Origin: Saccharothrix coeruleofusca
GTDB lineage: Bacteria; Actinomycetota; Actinomycetes; Mycobacteriales; Pseudonocardiaceae
Assembly: GCF_014648515.1 (NCBI RefSeq)
Contig: NZ_BMRG01000004.1
Span: forward strand, 234,886-298,885
Length of the DNA: 64,000 bases
Reading direction: 5' to 3'
The notes under the pieces were generated by a model that made no database searches, was not told the DNA's origin, and was given only the letters and a program-made list of their open reading frames with translations. How positions within the stretch are numbered: the first letter of the stretch is position 1; each line of letters opens with the position of its first letter. The position numbers and the translations under genes are program-made. This document shows, one piece after another, positions 1-7,779 of the stretch.

Positions 1-81
1 CGCGAACACCAGATCGACGTGCTCCGCCGCACCCGCGCCTGGTTCGACAGGTGGCTCACCCCGTCCACGCGGTCGGTCTGA
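1..81 (+). CDS. C-terminal end of an S9-like serine peptidase (partial)
   Basis: The reading frame enters from before the window and stops at 79-81 after 26 codons. The tail HQIDVLRRTRAWFDRWL resembles the last helix of prolyl-oligopeptidase/acylaminoacyl-peptidase (S9) alpha/beta hydrolases, which usually end in an amphipathic RTxxWFDRWL helix. No catalytic residue falls inside this piece, so the family call rests on the tail alone. Confidence 0.45.
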   Translation, partial: REHQIDVLRRTRAWFDRWLTPSTRSV

Positions 82-135
82 CAGGCGAACCGATCGCGCC
101 GCTGCCGCGAACACCGGGTGGTGAGAGGGGGAGCG

Positions 136-597
136 ATGGATGTGATCGGGTCCTGCGCCGCGGTGGAGTACGCCAACGAGCTGCACGCCACCGTGGAGCG
201 CTGCGCGCTGCGGCTGGGTTGGCCGCTGGTGCTGGTGGACGGCAACGTGCACCTGGCCACCGATCGGGGAGTCGTGGGCCTGCTGGTGGGCGCCAGGTTC
301 GGCGGGCACCTGCTCGGCGAACTGCGCGGCCGGGGCTGGGAGGTCCCGGTGCTGGCGCTGCCGGGCGTCGCGCTGCGGTGGGCGTTCCTGGTGCGGACAC
401 CCGTCGGGCCGGTGCCCCGGCTGCCCGCCTGGGCGCGCGTGGTGAGCGGTCCCCAGCTGCTGCCCCTGCCGCCCAGCGTCACCGGGCACGGCCCGGCCCG
501 GTGGGTCCACGCGCCCACCGGGCACCCCGCCTGCGTGCCGCCGTTCGCCGCCGCGTTCGAGGTGGTCCTCGCGGCGGCGGGTCACGCGATCGGGTGA
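136..597 (+). CDS. Small hypothetical protein, 153 aa
   Basis: ATG 136 is preferred over upstream GTG codons because an AGGGGGA ribosome site sits six bases before it. The product is leucine/valine-rich, has no signal peptide and shows no full membrane helix. It alternates short hydrophobic strands (PLVLVDG, VVGLLVGARFG, VPVLALPG) with a late PPFAAAFEVVL helix, like a small compact alpha/beta domain. I do not recognise the family with certainty; short uncharacterised actinobacterial proteins of this pattern exist. It stands alone, 54 bases after the peptidase and 91 bases before the lipoprotein gene. Confidence 0.6.
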   Translation: MDVIGSCAAVEYANELHATVERCALRLGWPLVLVDGNVHLATDRGVVGLLVGARFGGHLLGELRGRGWEVPVLALPGVALRWAFLVRTPVGPVPRLPAWARVVSGPQLLPLPPSVTGHGPARWVHAPTGHPACVPPFAAAFEVVLAAAGHAIG

Positions 598-688
598 TGC
601 CGCGCTGACCTGAGCGGTCGGGGTATCTGCGCCGCCCCGACGCCCCCTGGGTTGGTATCCGTCTTGGATGCGCCAATCGGGGGTATGA

Positions 689-1240
689 ATGCGTACGAAG
701 AGCGCCCTGCCGGTGCTGCTGCTCGCCGCGGTGGTCGGCGGGTGCGGTGGGACCGAGCCGGGCGGCCCCACGGGGGAGGGGACCGGGGTGACCTCCTCCG
801 CCGCCGACCCGACGACCTCGCGGGAGGGGACCACACCGGAGAAGCCGGACCGGCCCCGCCGCACCACGGACGAACCGCCGGGGGTGCCGCCGAAGGTGCC
901 CGGTGTGCCGATCAACGTGCCCGAGAACTTCGGCCTGGAGCAGACTTGGCGCGACTTCGAGGCCAACGCCGTCGAAGTCCTCACCTCGCTGTGCGGGGGC
1001 ACGCTGTGCGTGAAGATCGTGGCCCGGCCGATGCGGCCGACGCCGGGTGATTGCCGGATCGTCGACTTCTCGCCGAAGCGGGTGCGCTCCGGTGACACCT
1101 TCACCTTCATCCTGGACAGCCCGTGCCGGGAGGAGGGGACCGCCGAGGAGACGACCGAGGAGACGACGGGGAAGACGACGGGGATGACCACCGAAGCCAC
1201 TACCGAGGTCACCACCGCTTACCCGGTCGAGACGCCGTGA
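689..1240 (+). CDS. Secreted lipoprotein with Thr/Glu-rich tail
   Basis: The 183-aa product begins MRTKSALPVLLLAAVVGGC, a type II signal peptide with a lipobox ending in GGC at residues 17-19. Lipidation and anchoring on the outer face of the membrane are therefore expected. A Gly/Thr/Pro-rich linker follows, then a compact middle domain with cysteines near residues 100 and 105 (LTSLCGGTLC) and further ones near 114-150. The last 35 residues are low-complexity TTEETTxxTT repeats. The stop codon overlaps the GTG start of the next gene (GTGA at 1237-1240), so the two are translationally coupled. Function unknown; probably a membrane-protein partner. Confidence 0.8.
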   Translation: MRTKSALPVLLLAAVVGGCGGTEPGGPTGEGTGVTSSAADPTTSREGTTPEKPDRPRRTTDEPPGVPPKVPGVPINVPENFGLEQTWRDFEANAVEVLTSLCGGTLCVKIVARPMRPTPGDCRIVDFSPKRVRSGDTFTFILDSPCREEGTAEETTEETTGKTTGMTTEATTEVTTAYPVETP

Positions 1241-2136
1241 GACCGCGGTCCCACCGCCCCGCCGAGAGCGGGGACGTCGACCTGGCACGCCCCAGGGCGC
1301 TGCGGCTGCTCGGCGCGGTGGCCGCGCCGACCACCCTGCTCGCCGCGCTGCTGTACTTCTTCGGCCACCAGCAGGCCCACCACTTCTACCGCTACTTCGG
1401 CGTGGAGCAGACGCTGCTGGACCTGAGCACCGAGTACTACCTGTCCCGCAGCGTGGAGGGCCTGTACCTGCCGCTGGCCTACGGCTCCGCGGGCGTCCTG
1501 CTGGCGCTGTGGACCTACCGCTTGCTGCGCGCCCGGCTGTCCGACACCGCGTGGCGCGTCCTGCTGGAAGTGGCCGCGCCGGTCGCGGCGGTCACCGGGC
1601 TGACGATGGTCGGCGGGGCGCTGGCCGCGGCGGCCGACCCGGAGCCGGTGACGCACCTGGTGGGCCTGCCGGGACTGGCCCTGGCGGCGGGGGTGCTGCT
1701 GGTGGTGTCGGCGTCGCGGTTGCGCACCGCCGCGGATCGCACAGGGGTGCGCCGCTCACCCGCCGGTGCGACAGCCGAGTGGGTGGCGGTCTTCGCGCTG
1801 ATCAGCCTCGGGTTGTTCTGGGCGGTCGGGGACTACTCCGCGGCGGCGGGCCGCAGCCGGGCGCAGCACCAGGAAGCGGTGCTGCCGCTGCTGCCCGAGG
1901 CCGCCCTGTTCAGCGCGGAGGGCTTGGCGCTGCCCGAGTCGGTGCCCAGGGTGGAGTGCTCGGACTCGGCCTACCAGTACCGCTACGACGGGCTCCGGCT
2001 GGTGGTCCAGTCCAGCGGCCAGTTGCTGCTGCTGCCGTCGGACTGGACCCCCGGTGCCGAGGCGTTCGTGCTGCCGCGCACGGACTCGACGCGGCTGCAG
2101 TTCAGCTCCGCGCCGGAGCGGTCACCCCGGTGCTGA
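1237..2136 (+). CDS. Multi-pass membrane protein, 299 aa
   Basis: GTG 1237 is chosen because it overlaps the lipoprotein stop by four bases; the open frame extends upstream only through lipoprotein coding sequence. Hydrophobic segments lie near residues 18-38 (LLGAVAAPTTLLAALLYFFG), 75-95, 110-130, 145-165 and 185-205, giving about five membrane helices. A soluble C-terminal domain of about 90 residues (PLLPEAALFSAEGLALP onward) contains two cysteines. This topology suggests an extracytoplasmic or cytoplasmic sensor-like end working with the lipoprotein. No known family recognised. Its 3' end overlaps the convergent GAF-ANTAR gene by 15 bases. Confidence 0.75.
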   Translation: MRPRSHRPAESGDVDLARPRALRLLGAVAAPTTLLAALLYFFGHQQAHHFYRYFGVEQTLLDLSTEYYLSRSVEGLYLPLAYGSAGVLLALWTYRLLRARLSDTAWRVLLEVAAPVAAVTGLTMVGGALAAAADPEPVTHLVGLPGLALAAGVLLVVSASRLRTAADRTGVRRSPAGATAEWVAVFALISLGLFWAVGDYSAAAGRSRAQHQEAVLPLLPEAALFSAEGLALPESVPRVECSDSAYQYRYDGLRLVVQSSGQLLLLPSDWTPGAEAFVLPRTDSTRLQFSSAPERSPRC

Positions 2137-2868
2137 CGCACGTGACCGCCCGATCCGGTAGCGGGCCAGCGCGTCCGCCAGCTCGCCCCTGTCCTGCGCC
2201 TCCACCAGCGCCGAAGCCACTTCGCGCAGCTTGGTGTTGGTGCGCTGGGAAGCCTCCTTCAACAGGCCGAAGGCGTCGTCGGTGCGGCAGGCGAAGTGGC
2301 GCATCAGCAGGCCCTGCGCCTGGCCGATGACGTGCCGGGTGCCCAGCGCGGCGGTCAGGTGCTCCACCATCCTGCGGTTGTGGTGGAACAGCCGGGCGTT
2401 GTCGAACACGACTCCGGCGTGCACGGTCATCAGCAGCGTCACGTCGTGGGTGTGCTCGTCGAACCCGTGCGGCTCGCGCGAGAGCAGGGTCAGCGCCGCG
2501 GCGGGGGAGCGCTCGGTGGGCACCGGCAGGCTCAGGCAGCTGCGGTAGCCGTCCTCGGTCAGGCGTGCGAGGTACTCCGGCCAGCGGTCGTCGGACAGGG
2601 TGTCCTCCACCCTGCGGGGTTCCCGGTAGCGCAGCACCTCGTGGATCGGTCCGGCGTGCCGGGGATCGGCGGGCGGCAGACCGTCGGTGGCGGCCGCGGT
2701 GTCGAACCCGGCACCGCTGAGCACGGTGATCATCGCCTGGTCGCAGCCGTGCACGGTGCGCACCAGGTGGTCGACGAACCGCCGCAGGGCGGTGGACACG
2801 TCGTCCTCCTCCAGCAGCCGCGACACCCGTGCCAGCTCCCCGGCCAGCTCCGCCACGTGGTCCGCCAC
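2122..2868 (-). CDS. GAF and ANTAR domain RNA-binding regulator
   Basis: The 248-aa product has an N-terminal GAF domain (about residues 25-170; CDQAMITVL, RSCLSLPVP, GVVFDNARL) and a C-terminal ANTAR domain (about 175-235). The ANTAR part shows the expected IGQAQGLLM and AFGLLKEASQRTNTKLREVA pattern. ANTAR proteins bind paired stem-loops in nascent mRNA and antiterminate transcription, and the GAF domain is the likely signal input. No kinase partner lies next door, so the stimulus is unknown. The gene is convergent with and overlaps the membrane-protein gene by 15 bases. Confidence 0.9.
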   Translation of the reverse strand: MADHVAELAGELARVSRLLEEDDVSTALRRFVDHLVRTVHGCDQAMITVLSGAGFDTAAATDGLPPADPRHAGPIHEVLRYREPRRVEDTLSDDRWPEYLARLTEDGYRSCLSLPVPTERSPAAALTLLSREPHGFDEHTHDVTLLMTVHAGVVFDNARLFHHNRRMVEHLTAALGTRHVIGQAQGLLMRHFACRTDDAFGLLKEASQRTNTKLREVASALVEAQDRGELADALARYRIGRSRASAPG

Positions 2869-2940
2869 CGCACCCTCCCCGCTCGCACACCGGACGAGGT
2901 CTGGTGTCCCACGACCGGGCGGCGGTGAAACCCGGTGGCG

Positions 2941-3990
2941 CTACGTCAGGCGCGGGACGCGCAAGTCGTCCCTGAGCTTGTCGCGCGACAGCGCCGGGCT
3001 CGGCGCCGTCGCCGACTCGGCCATGCCTGCCAGCTGCTCGCGGGCCGCTTCGACGCTGCCCACCCTAGGCCGCCAGCCCAGCTCCTCGCGGGCGCGCGTG
3101 GTGTCCACCACGGGGGAGCGGGTGCCCACGTCGAACCAGCCGGGTGACATGCCGATCGCCCGCAGCCGCCACAGCAGCCCCACCGCCACGCGCATCACCT
3201 CGCCGGGGACGGGCACCGCGCGGGCACCTGCCAGCCGGGCCAGGTCGTGCTCGGTGAGCACGTCGGCGGCCAGGTTGAACGCGCCGCCCGCCCGCAGCCG
3301 CAGGATGCGCGCCACCGCGTCACCCACGTCGTCGGCGTGCACCAGCTGCACCAGCATCCCGGCGGGCAGCGGCAGCAGCGGCACCTTGCCGCGCTGGAGG
3401 AGCCGGAGCAGCCACTGCGGGACGATCGGGTCGAAGAACAGCGCGAGCAGGCTGGCCGAGGTGGCGGACTGGGCCACCAGCGTGGGGCGGATGACGCTGA
3501 CGGTGGTCTCGGGGTTCTCCGCGGCGAACCGGCGCACCGCCTGCTCCGCCTCGACCTTGCCCGCGGCGTAGACCGAACCCGGCACGCCGGTGGTCGGCCA
3601 CGTCTCGTCCACCGGCTGCCTGCCCGCCGGGGCGTAGGCGGCGATGGAAGAGGTGTGCACGACGTGCGGCACGCCCGCGCGGCGGGCCGCCTCCAGCACC
3701 GCGGCGGTGCCCTTGTGGTTGGTGCGGTGCAGCCGCTCGCCCTGCCGCAGCGGCTGGATCATCCACGCCAGGTGCACCACCGCGTCGGCACCGACCATGA
3801 CCTCGTCCAGCACCTCGGGGGCGCGGTCGTCGCCCAGGTCGCAGGCCCGCCAGGTGGCCGCGTCGTAGGGCGGCTCCGGCTGCGGCGGGCGGCGGCAGAT
3901 CCCGACGATCCGGTGGCCGCCCTCGGCGGCCAGCGCGCGGAGCACGCCGGTCCCCACGTTGCCCGACGCGCCGGTGATCACGATCTTCAC
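2941..3990 (-). CDS. NAD(P)-dependent epimerase/dehydratase-family protein
   Basis: The 349-aa extended SDR opens with MKIVITGASGNVGTGVLRAL, carrying the GxxGxxG nucleotide-binding loop at residues 7-13. An HTSSIAAYAP strand and the catalytic YAAGK (Tyr-x3-Lys) near residue 143 follow. Such enzymes oxidise, epimerise or reduce the sugar or ketone part of a substrate using NAD(P). The C-terminal half holds the usual substrate-binding region (LVHADDVGDAVARIL) and RPRVGSVEAAREQLAG at the end. It is followed by a DUF1990 gene upstream on the same strand, 74 bases away. The substrate cannot be told from sequence. Confidence 0.88.
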   Translation of the reverse strand: MKIVITGASGNVGTGVLRALAAEGGHRIVGICRRPPQPEPPYDAATWRACDLGDDRAPEVLDEVMVGADAVVHLAWMIQPLRQGERLHRTNHKGTAAVLEAARRAGVPHVVHTSSIAAYAPAGRQPVDETWPTTGVPGSVYAAGKVEAEQAVRRFAAENPETTVSVIRPTLVAQSATSASLLALFFDPIVPQWLLRLLQRGKVPLLPLPAGMLVQLVHADDVGDAVARILRLRAGGAFNLAADVLTEHDLARLAGARAVPVPGEVMRVAVGLLWRLRAIGMSPGWFDVGTRSPVVDTTRAREELGWRPRVGSVEAAREQLAGMAESATAPSPALSRDKLRDDLRVPRLT

Positions 3991-4064
3991 GACTGGTGCT
4001 CCATCCGCTCGGGTGGCGTCCCGTGCCTGTACCCAGGCCGTGCCGGGTCAACCGCCACGGCCGC

Positions 4065-4739
4065 TCAAGGCACCGGATCGTGGATGCGCAACGCCCAGCC
4101 CGCGCCCAGGTCGGCCGTGGCGGGGACGACCACGACGGTGTCCGCGGCGTGGCTGAGCCCGCGCAACCGCAGGCCCGCGCGCCGGTAGAACCGCAGCTGC
4201 ACGCGCCTGCCGAACAGCCGCCAGCCCAGCCGCATCCACCACGGCGCGCGCGGGTGCAGCTGCGAGTAGCTGCGCGCCACGAACTCGACCTCCCCGCTGG
4301 CGTGGTGCTTGACGACCTCGTAGTCGACCCGTCCGCGCTCCAGGTGGCCCCGCAGGGTCTCGTAGCTCCACCCCCACGTCGTGCGCTCGGCGTCGGCGTC
4401 GTCGCGGACCGCGGTGACCCGCACGCCCATCAGGAACCGCAATCCCGGCAGCCGGGCCTCCAGCAGCATGTCGCGGCCCAGCAGCTCCGAGCCCGCGGCG
4501 TGGAAGGCCCGGATGATCTCCGGCGGGGTGAACTCGTAGGCCGCGACCAGTTCCCGCGCCCGCCGCCACAAGCCGTGCCCCTCGGGCGGTCCGGGCGCTT
4601 CCCTGCCCAGCACGTGCCGGTGCTCGTCGAAGACCCACTCCGGCGGCCGGACCTCGCCGGGGGAGTAGTTGAGGTCCCGGTCGCGCAGGCCGCGCAGCAC
4701 CGAGGCGGGGTCGGTCCGACCGGGCAGCACCACGCGCAC
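4065..4739 (-). CDS. DUF1990-family protein
   Basis: The 224-aa product matches the DUF1990 pattern. It has an early LNYSPGEV segment, then GREAPGPPEGHGLWRRARELV, TPPEIIRAFHAAGSELLGRDML, and a central TWGWSYETLRGHLERGRVDYEV motif typical of the family. The domain resembles START/SRPBCC-like ligand-binding folds, with no known reaction. No signal peptide or membrane helix is present. It is divergent from the secreted peptidase at 4917 and co-oriented with the SDR gene. The 177-base divergent spacer at 4740-4916 must hold promoters for both sides. Confidence 0.82.
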   Translation of the reverse strand: MRVVLPGRTDPASVLRGLRDRDLNYSPGEVRPPEWVFDEHRHVLGREAPGPPEGHGLWRRARELVAAYEFTPPEIIRAFHAAGSELLGRDMLLEARLPGLRFLMGVRVTAVRDDADAERTTWGWSYETLRGHLERGRVDYEVVKHHASGEVEFVARSYSQLHPRAPWWMRLGWRLFGRRVQLRFYRRAGLRLRGLSHAADTVVVVPATADLGAGWALRIHDPVP

Positions 4740-4916
4740 GACGACTCCTCACGTTGTCCGACCAGGTGGGTTGCCGCTGGGAACCGGCGCAAACGACGCA
4801 CGTCCGGCGGAGGAAAAGCCTTTGGTCGCAGCGCCACCCGACTTCCGGACGGTGCTGGGCGCCCCGCGGCTTGCCTAGCTTGGCGGGGTCCCCACAACTT
4901 GATCCGAGGATGAACG

Positions 4917-6524
4917 ATGACCGCAAGCAGAGGGAGCCGGGCGGCCGCCGTGGGCGCCTGCCTGGCGATCGCGGCAGGAGGCGTCGCGGTACCCGCGGCG
5001 GTGGCCGCGCCGTCGTTAACCCAGTTCTACCAGCAGGACGTCGAGTGGGCGCCGTGCGACACCTGGCCGGACCTGCAGTGCACCCAGGTGGTGGTCCCGC
5101 TGGACTACCGCGAGCCGGACGCCGAGCGCATCTCGATCGCGGTCAGCAAGCTGCCCGCCGCCGACCCGGCCCGGCGCCGGGGCGTGCTGCTGCTCAACCC
5201 CGGCGGTCCCGGCGGCTCGGGCCTGTCGCTGCCGCTGGAGTTCGCCACCCAGCGGATCGCCCGCAGCTACGACATCATCGGGTTCGACCCGCGCGGCGTG
5301 GGAGCCTCCACGCCGCTGCGGTGCGAGCTGGAGAGCGACCCGCCCCTGCTGACCCGGCCGACCGACGCGCAGCTGGAGCTGTTCACGTCGAACGCGCGGG
5401 CCAGGGAGGACGCCTGCCGCCGGGCGGCGGGCGGCATCCGGCCCCACGTCAACACCCCGAACACGGCCAGGGACATGGACGTCGTCCGGGCGGTGCTGGG
5501 CGAGCAGAAGATCAACTACCTGGGTTTCTCCTACGGCACCTACCTGGGCGCGGTCTACGGTTCGCTGTTCCCCGGCAAGCTCGACCGCAGCGTGCTGGAC
5601 TCGGCGGTGCACCCGGACTGGATCTGGCGCGAGCAGTTCAGGGCGCAGTCCAGGGCCATCCGTGACAACGTCGACGAGTTCATGACCTGGGTGGGGCAGC
5701 GCCACGGCGTCTACGGCTTCGGCACCTCCCGCGAGGAGGTGCTGGCCACCAGCGAGGCGCTGGGCGCCAAGCTGGCGGTGACGCCGTGGCAGTCCGAGAT
5801 CGACCTCAACACCTACGACATCGTCGTGGGCTCGAACGCCCGCTACCGGGAGATCTGGCACGAGCTCGCCTCGCTGATGAAGGTCATCCGCGACGACGTG
5901 GAGGGCGCGGCGCCCGGTCCCGAGCTGCTCGCCGACGCGACCAGGGCCGCGCGGGTGCTGCGCGAGCTGGGCATCGCCGAGACCATGTCCGGGGTGTTCC
6001 AGACCGTCACGTGCGAAGCGGACTGGACCACCGACCTGAACACCTACTACAGCGACATGCGCGAGTTCCGGGCCAAGTACCCGTATGGCTGGGGCGTCCT
6101 GCGCGCCGCGCCGAACGAGTGCACGTTCCGCAGCTTCACGCCGACCGAGCGGGTGACCGACCTCAAGCGCGTGAAGTACCCGGCGGGGTTGGTGGTGCAG
6201 GCGGAGTTCGACCCGCAGACGCACTACGACGGCGGACCGGCGATGGCCACCAGGCTCAACGAGCCGCTGATCTCGGTGGCCGACGAGGGCATCCACGGTC
6301 TGTACTCCCGCAACGACTGCGTCACCGCGCTGGTCGACCGCTACCTGGTGGACGGTGTGCTGCCCGGTAGCCGCACGGTGTGCGCGGGCACGCCGAGGCC
6401 GGACGTTCCCGCCGACGAGCAGGTGGGTGCCGACCTGCGCCCGCAGGCCCAGCCGAGCCCCACGCTCGAGCGCGAGATCCGGGCGTTCATCGACGAGAAG
6501 AAGCTGATGGGGCACCACTTCTGA
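4917..6524 (+). CDS. Secreted tripeptidyl-aminopeptidase-like alpha/beta hydrolase
   Basis: The 535-aa product starts with a Sec signal peptide (ACLAIAAGGVAVPAAVAAP, cleavage near residue 31) and then QFYQQDVEWAPC, the usual start of mature SlpD/Tap-type enzymes. The oxyanion region reads LLNPGGPGGSG. The nucleophile elbow is GFSYG with Ser205; Asp432 (AEFDPQTHYD) and His460 (DEGIHGLY) complete the expected triad in the TAP-like C-terminal domain. The family removes N-terminal tripeptides from extracellular proteins. An AGG ribosome site precedes ATG 4917. A 13-bp stem hairpin follows the stop. Confidence 0.92.
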   Translation: MTASRGSRAAAVGACLAIAAGGVAVPAAVAAPSLTQFYQQDVEWAPCDTWPDLQCTQVVVPLDYREPDAERISIAVSKLPAADPARRRGVLLLNPGGPGGSGLSLPLEFATQRIARSYDIIGFDPRGVGASTPLRCELESDPPLLTRPTDAQLELFTSNARAREDACRRAAGGIRPHVNTPNTARDMDVVRAVLGEQKINYLGFSYGTYLGAVYGSLFPGKLDRSVLDSAVHPDWIWREQFRAQSRAIRDNVDEFMTWVGQRHGVYGFGTSREEVLATSEALGAKLAVTPWQSEIDLNTYDIVVGSNARYREIWHELASLMKVIRDDVEGAAPGPELLADATRAARVLRELGIAETMSGVFQTVTCEADWTTDLNTYYSDMREFRAKYPYGWGVLRAAPNECTFRSFTPTERVTDLKRVKYPAGLVVQAEFDPQTHYDGGPAMATRLNEPLISVADEGIHGLYSRNDCVTALVDRYLVDGVLPGSRTVCAGTPRPDVPADEQVGADLRPQAQPSPTLEREIRAFIDEKKLMGHHF

Positions 6525-6531
6525 GCCCGAC

Positions 6532-6578
6532 CGCCACGGGTGGTCCGGACCGCTCCGGCGTCCGCACCACCCGTGGCG
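6532..6578 (+). terminator. GC-rich hairpin terminator
   Basis: CGCCACGGGTGGT at 6532-6544 pairs perfectly with ACCACCCGTGGCG at 6566-6578 across a 21-base loop. It lies 8 bases after the peptidase stop and before the next gene's start. No U-tract follows, as is common for actinobacterial terminators. Confidence 0.7.
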
Positions 6579-6641
6579 CGGTGTGCGCGCCACGGGCCCG
6601 AGTGGGATGTTGGACCACACGGACGACGGGGAGGCGGAGCG

Positions 6642-7502
6642 GTGGCGAAGACCGTGGCGTTGCTGGGCACCGGCTTGATGGGCGCGGGCATGGCCCGCAG
6701 CGTGCTGCGCGCCGGGTTCGACGTGGTGGTGTGGAACCGCACCGCGGCCAGGGCACGGCCGCTGGCGGATGACGGTGCGACCGTGGTCGAGCAGCCGTCG
6801 CGGGCCGTCGAGGGCGCGGACGTGGTGGTCACCATGCTGTTCGACGCCGACGCCACCGCCGAGGTGATGGCCGGGGTGCTGCCGTCGATGGGCGGCGACG
6901 CGGTGTGGGCGCAGTGCGGCACGGTCGGGCTGGACGGCACGCGGCGGCTGGCGGAGCTGGCCCGCGAGCACGGCGTCGGCTTCGTCGACTCGCCGGTCCT
7001 GGGCACCCGGCAGCCCGCCGAGAACGGGCAGCTGGTGGTGCTGGCGGGTGGCCCGGTCGCCCTGCGCGACGCGGTGGTCCCGGTGTTCGACGCCATCGGC
7101 TCGCGCACGGTGTGGGCGGGGGAGCGGCCCGGCGACGGGCACCGGCTGAAGCTGGCGGCCAACGCCTGGGTGCTGTCGATCACCGCGGCCACCGCGCAGT
7201 CGCTGGCACTGGCCCGAGGCTTGGGGCTGGACCCGGCTTCGTTCCTGGACGTGATCTCGGGAACGGCCACCGACAGCGCCTACGCCCAGCTCAAGGGGCG
7301 GGCCATGCTGTCGGGGGACCTCGCGCCGTCGTTCGGCATCGACGGCGCGGTCAAGGACAGCGAGCTGATCCTGGCGGCGATGCGCGGGACCGGGGCGGAC
7401 GACCGGCTCATGCGGGCGCTCAACGAGCAGTACCGCGAGGCCGCGGCGCTGGGCGACGGGGTCGAGGACATGGCCGCCGTCATCCGGGTCCATCGCGGCT
7501 GA
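6642..7502 (+). CDS. NAD(P)-dependent beta-hydroxyacid dehydrogenase (3-hydroxyisobutyrate dehydrogenase-like)
   Basis: GTG 6642 is chosen for its GGGGAGG ribosome site 8-9 bases upstream and because it starts directly at VAKTVALLGTGLMGAGMA, the GxGxxG Rossmann loop. The 286-aa length is normal for the 6-phosphogluconate/3-hydroxyisobutyrate dehydrogenase superfamily. Cofactor-contact WNRT, the substrate-loop segment around DSPVLGTRQPAENGQL, and the catalytic lysine in GHRLKLAANAW (near residue 169) are all visible. These enzymes reduce or oxidise short beta-hydroxyacids or semialdehydes; the exact substrate is not determinable. It appears to be a single-gene unit. Confidence 0.9.
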   Translation: MAKTVALLGTGLMGAGMARSVLRAGFDVVVWNRTAARARPLADDGATVVEQPSRAVEGADVVVTMLFDADATAEVMAGVLPSMGGDAVWAQCGTVGLDGTRRLAELAREHGVGFVDSPVLGTRQPAENGQLVVLAGGPVALRDAVVPVFDAIGSRTVWAGERPGDGHRLKLAANAWVLSITAATAQSLALARGLGLDPASFLDVISGTATDSAYAQLKGRAMLSGDLAPSFGIDGAVKDSELILAAMRGTGADDRLMRALNEQYREAAALGDGVEDMAAVIRVHRG

Positions 7503-7603
7503 TCTCCTCTCCGAGCGCGGGTCCAGCGGAATCAGGCGACTGCGATCGGCCCGCGACCAGTCGATTCGAACTGATCAATGATTTCAGTGTTGACAGAATT
7601 TAA

Positions 7604-7631
7604 ATCGGTGCGGGGCGAACCCCGCACCGAT
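7604..7631. terminator. Bidirectional hairpin terminator between convergent genes
   Basis: ATCGGTGCGGGG (7604-7615), a CGAA tetraloop and CCCCGCACCGAT (7620-7631) form a perfect 12-bp stem. It lies between the dehydrogenase (+) and the molybdo-hydroxylase operon (-). An AT-rich stretch precedes it at about 7566-7605. Confidence 0.85.
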
Positions 7632-7779
7632 CACCCCGATCAACCGAAAGCAGCCGTGACGAGAACAGGGCTCGTCCGCGGGCAGCGCCCACGTGACGCG
7701 CATCTGCTGGTCCCTGGTCGGTTCGGATCACCCCGACTGTTCCTCGGGGTGGGCGATGATCACCCGGTCGGTTGGCGGG

